DNA of 64,000 bases from Pontederia crassipes. Lineage: Eukaryota; Streptophyta; Magnoliopsida; Commelinales; Pontederiaceae. The stretch covers positions 20,286,501 through 20,350,500 of the forward strand of contig CM060197.1 in NCBI GenBank assembly GCA_030549335.1, in the 5' to 3' direction. Positions 34,039-45,225 of the stretch are shown here, one piece after another; positions within the stretch are counted from its first letter, which is position 1, and every line of letters begins with the position of its first letter. The translations under genes were made by a program, and so were the position numbers. The notes beneath the pieces were generated by a model. It was not told the origin of the DNA. It did no database searches and saw only the letters and a list, made by a program, of their open reading frames with translations.

Positions 34039-36325
34039 TTGGAGATGGAGGCACACTCTATTCGTGATATTACTGTTGATGATGATGATAATTCAAATAA
34101 CGATGACGTACACATAGATTATGTGAAATCCTACGAGGTACCGAAATCGTATATTGGCATGACATTTGACACCGATGAGGAAGCGTACAAATATTATAAC
34201 ATGTATGCCAAATTAGTTGGTTTTTCTGTTAGGAAACAAACTTTGCACAAGTCCAAGAGTACGGAAAATATAATTAGCCGGTCTTTTGTTTATTCCAAAG
34301 AAGGACATAAGAGAACGAAGGAAGGTGCTGAAAAAATGCCTACACAAAGAAGAAAAGTTAGAGATGATTGTCAGACCCACTTATATGTTGGTCTGGGAAA
34401 GGATGGAAATTGGGTGATTAGAAGATTTGTAGAAGAACATAGCCATCCCTTAACTACTCCTTCAAAGGTAAAATATTTGCGCTCATAAAAAGAATTCAGG
34501 GCAACTTCCAAGGAAGCTATAGTGAACCTACGTGAGTTTGGTACGGGGCCATTAAGAATAGCTAGAGCTCTTAATATGTTTGGCGAACCTCTCATAACAG
34601 CACAAGACTGTATTGACCATTTGAGGACGAGAAGAAAAGGCAATTTCAGTAATGAATGCCTAAATATCATATCTGCTTTTCAAAGTAAATGTTGATCCAA
34701 GCTTCTTTCATAGGTGGGAATTGGATGGAGATGGTACTATTTTGAATTTCTTTTGGGCTGACGGAAGGTCGAGGGATGGTTATTTGACATTTGGCGATGT
34801 TGTTGTATTTGATACAACATACCGTATAAATAACTTAAAAATGCCATTTGCTCGTTTTACCGGTATAAATCATCATAGAAGATTATGCTTATTTGGTTAT
34901 GCCTTACTTGCAGATGAGACAGAAGAGACATTTGTATGGTTATTTGAAAAGTGATCTGAATGCATGTTTGAAAAGCATCCAAAATGTATTATTACGGATC
35001 AAGATATTTCTATGGGGAATGCTATCCGTAAAGTATTTCCTAACACTAAACATATTTTTTGTACATGGCATATTGCTAGGAACGAAATGTCTCACCTACA
35101 AGATTTGTATGCAAAATCTCAATTTAAGGAAGATTTGTACATGGCATATTGCTAGGAACAGAATGGTTCATCAAATGTAGATGAATTTGAAGATGGTTGA
35201 AGTTCTTTGAAACAAAAGTTTGACATTCCTGATGGACACTGGTTGGAGATCATGTACAATAAACGTGATCAATGGATAGCATTGTATTTCGAAGACGTTT
35301 TTACTGCAAGTATGCGTACCATGCAACGAGCAGAAAGTATTAATGCTTTTTTTGATGGATATGTAAACACGAACACGTAAACACGAACACCTCACTTTCA
35401 GATTTTGTACAATAGTATGATAGGGCTGTCCAAACTCATCGTGCACTTGAAGAGAAAAGAAGATTATCGAACTATGAACTCCTCACCGGCATACATTTCG
35501 AAGCACCCTTTAGAAGTTCATGGTGGAAACATTTATACACATGCTATTTTTTGTAAGTTCCAAGAAGAATATGGTCAAGCGATTAATATGTATGCTCACA
35601 AAATATACAAAGATGCTCACAAAGCTGCATACTCAATTTATCCTGCGAATGGTATTGATGAAGGCAAGAATATGGTGGAGTTTAGACATCTCGATGAAAT
35701 GTGTATACGTTGTTCATGCAAAAAGTTTGAACAGGAAGGGTTCTTATGTTCTCACATTTTGAATGTTCTTCACAAGAAAGGGGTTGGATCCATACTCGAG
35801 AGTTACGTACTTCATCGTTGGACGATAAATGCAAGACATTCAAATGCACATGCAATTTATGATAACTTATCTTTTAGTAGTGATTTCATAACTCCAATTC
35901 AAAAATTAGGCTGGCAAAGTAACCTATGGAAGGTAGAAGATATGTGATTGAAATATGCAAGACACTTACAATTCGGTGCTCCATTGATCAATGAGTTATA
36001 AAAAAGATGAGAGCATTTGATCTTGAAAATGTAGTTGTGGGTTCAAATGATACAGATACAGGAGGAATGCATGCAAGTCAATGTGCTACCAATGAATTTA
36101 TTGTCAGTCAATCAAGTTCGGTTAATTTACATGAATCTCTTTTCATCATACGCGATCCCCCATGTGAAATCTAAAGGTAGGACAAGAAATATTAGAAGGA
36201 TTAAATCCGGCATTGAAAAAGAATCTAAGAAGTGTAGCTGTGGCCATTGTGGAAAAAATGGACATGACAAAAGAACATGTTCACTGTTGAAGGGTTTAGT
36301 GCAACATTGGCAGTGGAGAGAGTGA
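34039..36325 (+). pseudogene. MULE transposase with FAR1 domain, decayed
   Basis: An N-terminal FAR1-type DNA-binding domain (GMTFDTDEEAYKYYNMYAK, then FVEEHSHPL) is in a 149-residue frame ending with a stop at 34486. The frame then continues with FRATSKEAIVNLREFG before shifting. The catalytic MULE region is at 34721-35155 (FGDVVVFDTTYRINN, GYALLADETEETFVWLF, CIITDQDISMGNAIRKVFP, HIFCTWHIARN), interrupted at 34952. A later 180-residue frame (35405-35947) holds the SWIM zinc finger CSCKKFEQEGFLCSHIL, and a zinc knuckle CGHCGKNGHDKRTC lies near 36230-36275. There are several stops and frameshifts and a short local duplication near 35080-35160. Similar to FAR1/FHY3 because those host regulators derive from such transposases; this copy is a dead transposon gene. 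Confidence 0.85.
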
Positions 36326-37884
36326 TTCTTCCTCTACGTAGATGGTATTTTCTTATAATTCATTTTTTCTATTGGTAGAATGTATTCATTTTTCATGATT
36401 CCTGACTTTTATTCTTGGTAGGAACTAGGAAGAGAACCAGCTTTTGCTTAACTTCTTGCACATTGATGCTGCCTATCTGGTAAGGGCTTTCTCTCCTAGT
36501 CCACTTATCATGATTAGGAAGCAAAACTCAAATAAGCTACTTCAACTCAGTCACCTAAGCATTCCTTTTATCTTCATCCTCATATAGCAAACAAGTTGTT
36601 TACAATCTAGTAAGTTGTTTCATTCAGCTTTCTCTCCTAGTCCACTTATCATATTGTTTTATTATGAGTTTAAATCTAATAAGTCTTGTGTTTTTTATGT
36701 GCAGCCCATGCATCTATCAGTGAATCTTTATGGCTACATATCGAATTCACAAACCTTGCACATCAAGCAATAGATGTCTTGCTTCTTTGTTGCGGCTGTA
36801 TAATCAAGTTGAATTCGTTGTTGGCCAGCTAATAACTAGGATCCATGATGCAAGTTATTCCTCTGAAACTGTTGAATTGGTGTAGCTGAAACTAGTTATT
36901 CTTCTTATTTTGTCAATGTGCTACTAAGTTGTTTATATACATGGGATATATGCATAGATGAAGACTGATATATTTACAATGTCTCTTGGATGTTGCAGAA
37001 TCTTGATATCTATGTATACTTTTCTGTTCAAGTAATTGGTCCAGTAGTTCCTCTTTGTCAATATAAAGCCAAACAAGAGATTGGTGCAGTCCTTTTCTTT
37101 GTAATAAAGTTGACATACATTTTTAGTTCAGACCCCTTATTTTGGACAATTTTAAATCTTCTATTTCGATAAGTCTAAAATTGTGATTTTGTTCTCCATG
37201 TAACTCAACAAATCGGAAGCTTTGATGGCTTCCATGGATAGAACTGGGAGTTGGGCGATCCATTTATTATTATTTTGGCCATTCTATTTTTAGCCCCTTT
37301 GATGGCTTCCATGGATAGAACTGGAGGTTGGGCGATCCATTTATTGTCACTACGTTAAGAGAAAATGAGACTAGTTCTTGGTAACTTTGATGGCTTCCAC
37401 GTTGCTTTCCACTTTGGGGAAGCCCTTTTTACTTTTGTTGTTCTGCATATTCAATTGTATCACAATGCACTAACTTGGAAGAAAAACAGGGAGATAAGAT
37501 TTCTATGGAATACTGGCTTCTATACAACATATGATTGTCTTATGAAATAATGAAAATATGAAGCATCCGAAAGCCGATACTTTGAGGGGGAGAGTGAAGG
37601 ATTAGAGAGTTTATGATACAAGCTTTAGTTAAAGTGCGCAATTCCCTGCTAGTTGTTACTCAATTCTCATCCGATATGTAGCCATAAAGATTCTAATGCT
37701 GTGGAGATTCTAAGGTAGTTGTAGCATTGTGATGGAGGGAGCCCCCCCCCTTCTGTGATCTAATTTGTTGTTCTTTCCACTTCACCGAGTTAGGCAAGTA
37801 CAAACATCCATATTAGAGCATATTAGATAATTGCATATTACAGAAGTTAGGCATATACAACCATCCATATTAGAGTAACATCCA

Positions 37885-38289
37885 CTACATTACCAAGACA
37901 TATATAGCTAGTAGCAATACAATTAAACAAACAAATTTACACATGACATTCGCTCCATTCTTATTAATCCTAACTTCATCGCCATTTAAATTTGCAGCCT
38001 CCATTCTATCAATTTTTCGTAACAAGCAATTAATAACTTGTGTATCTCTCGGTTCAAATGATGGATCTAACCATCCGAAGTATGTGCAAGCTCGATGTTG
38101 CTGCAAGATCAATCACAAAAGACAACATTAGATTAGGAAGACAACATTTGAACCGAAAGCAATCGACCAAGGAATTATCAAACTAACCCCGCAAAATGGA
38201 CAATCATAAAACCGACGTCCGGGGTTCCGTTCGGTCCAAGATGTTTTTATTATTGCATCTTCTTGGCAATGCCATTTAGGCCACGCCAT
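37885..38289 (-). CDS. small GRF-type zinc-finger protein within the MULE, two exons
   Basis: Exon 1 38289-38188 and exon 2 38100-37885 (stop TAG), with an 87-nt intron starting GTTAGT and ending CTTGCAG, give 105 residues in frame. Exon 1: MAWPKWHCQ..., KTSWTERNPGRRFYDCPFCG; exon 2: QHRACTYFGWLDPSFEPR. This is the GRF zinc-finger pattern (TSWT..NPGRRFY.C...C.YF.W.D). After a helical stretch (INCLLRKIDRMEAANL) the C terminus is a hydrophobic membrane-anchor-like segment CLIVLLLAIYVLVM. Plants have many short GRF-finger proteins with a coiled coil and C-terminal anchor, often near transposons. It may be captured host sequence or a second MULE gene; the ATG choice is tentative. Function unknown. 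Confidence 0.6.
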
Positions 38290-38378
38290 TGCCCTAACCC
38301 TACTTTCACATATTGGATCACGACGTCATAACACTAAAATTTCATGGCAATGATGTCCTAAAGTAGCTCACCCAACCA

Positions 38379-38740
38379 ATGGCAGAGCGGAGCGTGGCGG
38401 TGGCGGAGCGTGGCGGGGCGGTCGGAGCGCGGCGGGGCGGTGGCGGAGCGCGGCGGGGCGGTGGCGGAGCGCGGCGGGGCGGTGGCGGAGCGCGGCGGGG
38501 CGGTCGGAGCGTGACGGGGCGGGGTCGGAGCGCGGCGGGGCAGTCGGAGCACGGCGGGGCGGGGTCGGAGCGTGACGGGGCGGTCGGAGCGCGACGGGCG
38601 GGGTCGAAGTGTGGCGGGGCGGTCGGGGCGATGGCGGAGCGCGGCGACGGAGTGCGTCTGGGGCGGTGTCGGGGCCGGGGGGAGCACGGCGGGGCCATGG
38701 CGGAGCACGGTCTGGGGCGGTGTTGGGGCAACGGGGCGAA
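38379..38740. repeat. GGCGGAGC-type minisatellite, MULE right part
   Basis: Near-perfect units of about 21 bp, GTGGCGGAGCGCGGCGGGGC, degenerating to the right. Translations are Ala/Arg/Gly- or Pro/Arg-rich and not credible proteins. Confidence 0.9.
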
Positions 38741-38990
38741 AAAGCAGATCCCGTCGACGATGAAGCAGATCTGGCGAGGACGAAGCAGATCTTTGTGGCT
38801 CAGATGGAGATCCCGATGACGACGAAGCAGATCTTCGCGGCTCGGATGGAGATCCGGCGTGGACGAAACAGATCTGGCGAGGACGAAGCAGATCTTTGCG
38901 GCTCGGATGGAGATCCGACGAGGAAGCATATCTCGATGATGACGAAGCAGTTCTGTGCGGCGATGAAGCAGATCCCAACGACGAGGAACG
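38741..38990. repeat. GAAGCAGATC repeats, MULE right part
   Basis: About eight recurrences of (G)ACGAAGCAGATCT with GGCTCGGATGGAGATCC in between (e.g. 38838 and 38905), adjoining the right inverted repeat. Confidence 0.85.
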
Positions 38991-39307
38991 ACTGCAGACG
39001 GCCTATGCTGCGGATGGCGATTCACTGGGCGCGGATGGCGGACGTACGGCGAGGAACGACAATTGATGGTTGCGGACGGACGGCGAGGAACGGCGATGGA
39101 ACATCGCGGGCGGCTGTGGACGTCGGCTGCTTGCGAGAACTAGGGCACGGGTAACGAATGTGGGAGCTTATCCGCTCGGATCGAAACAAAACAAAAAAAA
39201 AATTGAAAAAAAGAAAACGGATTAAAAAAAACCGCTTTCAAAGCCACGGATATGATGTCATGATTTTCGATCAGATCCCCTCGGATCTTATGCCCGAGAG
39301 GTGGATG

Positions 39308-41680
39308 TGTAATATCCTAAACGAAAATAAAAAAAGAAAGAAGGCAACACCAAAGAAGCCCAATAAGTGACTGAGGCCCACAAACCCACCATACTAATTA
39401 ACCTAAAAAGTGCTACGGTGCCCTACCTAACAACCCCACCTTCTCTCATTTGCTCCAGCCGACACATCAAGCAAAACTCGTTTTAGCTACAGTAGCAGTT
39501 CCCCATCTCCTTCCATTCAGTTGAGACAGTAAGCTCCAAAACCATTTGTTTAGCTACAGTAAGTTATATTCTCACCCTCTTCCTCTCTCTACTTTGCTAC
39601 AGTAGCTTTGCACACTCACTCTCTCCCCTACTTGCCATTAGCAATTGTGGACAGCAACCTTAACGAGGGAGAAATGACTTTTGAAGCTAGAGGATTAGGG
39701 GTTTAAGTTAGCTAAACAAGGTATGTTTGAGGGGATCCAATCACCCTAAACCTCTCCCTAATAATGTGTGAATGTGTGGATTAGGGCATAAGAGCAAACC
39801 CCTTATTCTTAGAGTAAAGGGTTAGACAAATGTGCATTTAATGGTTCTTGATTACTATTCCATTGCTAACAATGATTAGAATGCCATATATTTCATAGCT
39901 TAATGTTCTATTGCTAATCATGTTTAGATGTATGTTGTCCATTGTAGTGATGTTAGCTCATTATGAAATCATTTAAAAGCTTATGTACATTTATGAGTGT
40001 GATTAGCATGTTTGATGCCTTATATGAAAACCTTATTATGTTTCATGATTAGAGTACTAAGAATGTTGATAAATGATTTATGTGATGTGTAGAGCAAAAT
40101 CTGTACTCAATATGTAAAAGTATGTAAGATTATAAAGAAAATGATGTAGAAATCGTATGTCTGTCGGCCTAGAACGGGCGACCGATAAGGTATCAGTCGA
40201 CCGTTCTGGAGACCATTGCAGTATTAAACTCTGTCCAATGATCGATCGATTTATCAACGGTCGTCCGTTATGAAAGGGTTAAATTATGTGATTGGCGGAC
40301 GTCCGAACGCCTTATTTAGATCGTCCGAAAGCCATGAAACGATCGGTCGTCCAATTTGAGTAGTCGTTACATTCTGTGATTAGCGGTCGAACGAATGCTC
40401 TATTTTGGTCATCCGACATCCATGTAACGGTCGACCGATATCTCAGCAGTCCTCCGTTTTAGAAGAGTGTTACATTATGTGATTAGCGGTCGAATCAAAC
40501 CTCAGTTTCGATCGTCCGAATAGTCGACCGATAACCTTACCGGTCGTCCGATATCTAGTTCAACGGACGCCCGCTAAAGAAATAGTCGTCCGTTCTGGAA
40601 GATGATCGGTTATGATTGAATGTCCACACTTAGCATGATTTGAAGTATGTGTAACCTCTAATAGGGGTAAAATATGCAACATGAAATGAATGATTGTATG
40701 TATTGATGAATGTAAGTAAAATATAGATTGGCATGAAGGTGTCTTGTTGTAATCGTGGAGGGGAATAAAGTCTTCACGTGCTAGCATATGTGTTGTATTC
40801 TTAGGGAAGAATACTTCCAAATGGGGACAATCGTCCCGGACTAGCTAGGCAAGGTCCCGTGAATCAACATGGTCTTCTCATTCATCAAGATAATAAGCTA
40901 TCTTAATCAAGATAGAAGATGAAAAAATGATGTAAAGATGAAAAGTAAAGTCTTACATTTATGTAAAGTCTTACATGTGTGTATGTACTTTCCAAAGATG
41001 ACTTGGGACATAAAGATGAAGATGATGATGAAAGCTCTAATCGGATGCTAATGTATGTCCCCTTGTCATAAGATGTTATGTAAGAGGATGTTAAAGTAAA
41101 GCAAGACAATGATGATATGCCTTAGCATAAAGATAAGTCATGATATGCTTTGACATAATGCTATGAAATTATATGCTTATCTTATCTTGCCATGATGATA
41201 TGTTCATATGCCATGTAGTATGCATAAGTAGCTCATAGCATGCATATGATTTATGTTCCATGATGATGATATGCATATGCCATGACATGTAGAGATTATG
41301 TCATAGGATCATAGCATGTATGGGCCTCAACATACTCTAACGGAAGAAATTCCCTGCACCCCATGGATCCGTGCAGGTATGGACGAGGCTTAGGTTCGGC
41401 GGCGAGGATCTCATGACGGAGACATTGCACATGAGTTGGTGGATGTATGATGAACCCTACGTAAGGTATTACGTTAGAGCCTATGTGGCCCATGAGCTAG
41501 ATATGTATCTTGGGATTCTATTTACCTATGAAGTCTTCCATCGTTGTTTTATGTTATTGGACTTTATTATTATTATTATATTTTCAGCTGCAAAGTTTTT
41601 ATGAAATTAGGTCATGTCAAGGTCAAAGTAACGTCGCCTAGAGTTCGGCAAATTTTAAATTTGGGGCCGAATTTTGGGGG
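39308..41680 (+). repeat. left LTR of family Y element
   Basis: Homologous to the solo LTR, including diverged 105-bp-type repeats (40180-40610), a region of small hairpins with 4-nt loops (e.g. GTATTCTT/AAGAATAC at 40795-40814, GGGAC/GTCCC at 40824-40837) and the unchanged 25-base stem-loop at 41353-41377. Confidence 0.85.
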
Positions 41681-42213
41681 CCAAGGAAGTTACCATAACA
41701 TTCCCCAAAGAAGGGGAGCAAGGAAGAAGTGTGTGTAACCATTGTGGAAGATATCATCCCGACGAATGCCACATGAAGGCCGGGACATGTTTGCAATGTG
41801 GCAAGATTGGCCACTACATAAGAGATTGCCCAGAAAAGTGCGGTGACAATAGAGACAAAAGAAAAGGGGTTGCAAACTCACCAAGAGCTCCAGCAAGGGT
41901 TTTTGCCATGGAAGTTGAGGAAGCTACCCAAGCCAACGATGTGATCCAAGGTAACATTCTAATTGACGGACACTATGCAAATGTTCTTTTTGATTCAGGA
42001 GCAACCCATTCCTTTATATCTCATGCATTTGTTAGAATGCTAGAAGTGAAGCCCCTAGTGACTAATTGTCAGCTAGAAGTAGTGACTCCGACCGGAATGA
42101 TAGCCACTAGAAGATATGTTCCCAATATATCTATAGAAATAGATAGGAAGAATTTTCCACGTGACCTTATATTACTTCCTATGATAGATTATGATGTAAT
42201 CTTAGGAATGGAT
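41681..42213 (+). pseudogene. family Y nucleocapsid and protease region
   Basis: Two knuckle-like motifs (CNHCGRYHPDECHMK and CLQCGKIGHYIRDC) and an aspartic protease core (LFDSGATHSFIS, then DYDVILGMD). Part of a broken gag-pol; fossil. Confidence 0.85.
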
Positions 42214-42237
42214 TGACTATCCTATAATGATGCTCGT

Positions 42238-43700
42238 ATGTATTGCAAAGAAAAGAAAATCTTTATAGGTGATCATCATACTAAACCCATGATAATTCGA
42301 GGAATTCCCTCCAAAGAAGTTAAGGTGATAATTTCAACAACTAAGGTAACCAAAATGATCAAGAAAGGAGCAAGAGGTTTCTTGGCAAGTGTTATCAAGA
42401 CGGATTCACAACCCAAGACACTTGCATCTTTGGACGTGGTGAAAGAATATCCCAATGTCTTTTCGAAAGATATTGCGGGATTGCCGCCAAGAAGGGAAGT
42501 TAAGTTCAATATTGAACTACTTCCGGGTACCGCACCCATTTCAAAGCCGCCTTATCGAATGGCTCCGACGGAGATGCATGAATTAAAGATACAATTACAA
42601 GAGCTTTTGGATAAAGGATTCATCAGGCCAAACATCTCATCATGGGGCGCATCGGTGCTTTTTGTCAAGAATAAGGATGGCTCTTTAAGGTTGTGCATCA
42701 ATTATCGAATGCTCAATAAGGTGACGGTGAAGAACAAATATCCCTTACCAAGGATTGATGACCTTTTTGATCAATTAGCATCAGCGTCGATTTTATCCAA
42801 GATCGACCTAAGGAGTGGTTACCACCAACTGAGGGTAGCCGAGCAAGATGTTTCAAAGACGGCCTTTCGTTCAAGGTATGGGCACTATGAGTTTTTAGTT
42901 ATGCCTTTTGGACTAACGAATGCGCTTGTCGCATTCATGGATTTGATGAATAGGATCTTTCGTCCATACTTGGACAAATTTATGATAGTATTTGTGGATG
43001 ACATCCTCATTTACTCATCAAGTCCTGAAGAGAACACCTTCGCATTGTATTGGATGCTTTAAGAAGGAACAAGCTCTATGTTAAGTTCTCTAAATGTGAA
43101 TTTTGGCTTGAAGAAGTGATGTTTCTTGGACATATAGTGTCAAGACATGGAGTGGCTGTGGATTCGGCAAAAGTTGAAGCAGTGATGAATTGGAATAGGC
43201 CCAAGAATGTGACTGATATTCGAAGTTTCTTGGGACTTGCCGGATATTATAAGAGGTTTATCCAAGACTTTTCCAAGATTGCCGCACCTATGACAAAGTT
43301 AACAAGGAAGGGCGAGAAGTTCATATGGACATAAGCATGTGACGCAAGCTTTCAAGAGTTAAAAAGAAGACTTGCAACGGTACCAATCCTAGTCATCCCT
43401 TCGAGGAGTGGAGGATATGTTATATATAGTGATGCTTGCGGCACCGGATTGGAATGTGTACTTATGCAACATGGCAAAGTGGTTGCATATGCTTCTCGGC
43501 AATTGAAGAAGCATGAAGTCAACTACCCTACTCATGATCTAGAGTTAGCGGCAGTTGTTTTTGCATTGAAGATATGGCGTCATTAATTGTATGGTGAAGA
43601 TTTCGAAGTGTACATGGATCACAAGAGCTTGAAGTATGTGTTCTCGCAAAAAGAGTTGAATATGAGGCAAAGAAGATGGCTTGATGATTCGCCATATTTT
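42238..43700 (+). pseudogene. family Y reverse transcriptase and RNase H region
   Basis: Motifs [51 protein letters not shown], the catalytic [20 protein letters not shown], then an RNase H with [12 protein letters not shown] and [13 protein letters not shown]. Gypsy type. Broken; fossil. Confidence 0.88.
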
Positions 43701-43792
43701 ACCACCTCGGGAAAGCAAATGTAGTTGCAGATGCACTAAGTCACAAGTGGGAAGGATCACTTGGATGTTTAAGTGTTCACAAGTGGAATCTT

Positions 43793-45225
43793 GTGGAAAG
43801 CATAGTGCAATGGGCCCAAAGCATTCTTGGCCGAAGGATCATATGTATGGCTCATCATGTGATCGAATCAAGTTTGGTGAGAAAAATTATTGAAGCTCAA
43901 AGAAGGGACCCGGAATACGCTAAAATGATCAATGTTTGTCGAAGGGAAAGAAATCACTTCAGGTACGGTGAAGACATTGCAATTAGGTACAAGAACCGAT
44001 TATGGGTACCGAAAGGCAAGGCATTGGGAAGAGAGATTTTAGATGAGTATCACAAGTCCGAATTTTCAATTCATCCCGGAAATACCAAAATGTTCAAGAA
44101 CTTGCAAATAAACTTTTGGTGGGAAGACATGAAGAAAAAGGTGGCCAAATATGTAGCAAAGTGCATAGTTTGTCAACAAGTCAAGATCGAGCACCGAAGG
44201 CCTTGTGGTAAATTACAACATTTACCTATTCTGGAATGGAAATGACAAAGTATCTCCATGGACTTTGTTGTAGGATTACCTCGAACACGGAAAGGACATG
44301 ATGCAATATGGGTTGTAGTTGATCGTTTGACGAAGTCGGCTCACTTTATCCCTATGAAAGTGAGTTAATCCATGGAAAGTATGGTTGAACTATATGTGAA
44401 TGAGATTATCCATTTACACGGAATTCCGGCTTCTATTGTTTCGGATAAAGATCCGAGGTTCACTTCGAGATTTTGGAAAGGTCTCCAAAATGCTTTTAGG
44501 ACAAGGCTAAATTTTAGCACGATGTTCCATCCTCAAACCGACGGTCAAAGTGAAAGAACAATCCAAACTCTTGAAGACATACTAAGAGCTTGTGCCTTAG
44601 ATTGGCATGGAAATTGGGATGGTCACCTTCCTTTGGTGGAATTTGTTTATAACAATAGTTATCACTCAAGTATCAAGATGGCTCCATTTGAAGCTCTATA
44701 TGGTAGGCCCTGTCGTTCTCCATCATGTTGGAGTGATACCGAAGAAGAAAGATATCTTGGACCGGATTTTGTCCACATGTATGTTGATAAAATGGAGCTC
44801 ATCAAGCAAAGGATGCTAGCGGCGCAAAGTAGGCAAAAGAGTTATGCGGATTTGAGAAGAAGGTAGCAACTCTATGAAGTTGGGGATCATGTAATGCTCA
44901 AAGTCTCACCAACTAAGGATGTCATGAGATTTAGCAAGAAAGGAAAGTTGACATCAAGATATATTGGACCTTTTGAGATTCTAGAGAAAGTTGGCGAAGC
45001 GGCATATAAATTAGCATTACCACCATCATATGCAATACTTTATAGCATTTTTCGTATACTAATGCTCCGAAAGTATGTCCATGATGAAGCAAATGTGATT
45101 CGAATTGAAGAGCCGAATATCAAGGAGGACTTAATATATGTGGAGCAACCAATAGAGATCATAGACTACCAAGTGAAGCATCTTAAGAACAAGACTATCC
45201 CCATGGTCAAAGTGGCATGGAAGCA
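43793..45225 (+). pseudogene. family Y integrase region
   Basis: HHCC zinc-binding domain (HKSEFSIHPGNTKM ... CIVCQQVKIEH), core domain (GIPASIVSDKDPRFTSRFW, FHPQTDGQSERTIQTLEDIL), and a C-terminal part with GPFEILEKVGEAAYKLALP leading toward the chromodomain position, where X1 begins. Broken; fossil. Confidence 0.85.

Larger units (their letters stand above)
32822..39307 (+). mobile_element. Mutator-like element (MULE) with FAR1-type transposase
   Basis: Long inverted repeats: 32893-33026 pairs with 39111-39246 (shared GGCTTTGAAAGCG, GATCCGAGCGGATAAGCTCC, GTGCCCTAGTTCT and GCAAGCAGCCGACGT), and the similarity continues inward into CCGTCC-type minisatellite. The outermost left sequence (32822-32892) and the outermost right sequence (39247-39307) match poorly. 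A gypsy LTR begins at 39308, so the far right end may be displaced; I could not find a 9-bp target duplication. It contains a decayed transposase, an antisense GRF-finger ORF, and unassigned sequence at 36326-37884, including a short duplication of GATGGCTTCCATGGATAGAA (about 37225 and 37301). Confidence 0.82.
39308..45225 (+). mobile_element. Ty3/gypsy element, Tekay/Del-like chromovirus (family Y), incomplete
   Basis: Left LTR 39308 to about 41680 (starts TGTAATATCCTAAAC, homologous to the solo LTR at 10596-13139), followed by nucleocapsid, protease, reverse transcriptase, RNase H and integrase parts up to the point where element X1 begins. Inserted in the right part of the MULE. Order and motifs fit the Tekay/Del branch. 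Broken, about five breaks, and no right LTR of its own is visible. Fossil of moderate to old age. Confidence 0.88.

Noticed and set aside
34039-36325. Domesticated FAR1/FHY3 host regulator
   Set aside because: The gene is interrupted several times and lies between MULE inverted repeats, so it is a decayed transposase.
38342-39154. Pro/Arg-rich and Ala/Gly/Arg-rich ORFs of up to 227 aa
   Set aside because: Produced by the GGCGGAGC and GAAGCAGATC repeats at the MULE end.
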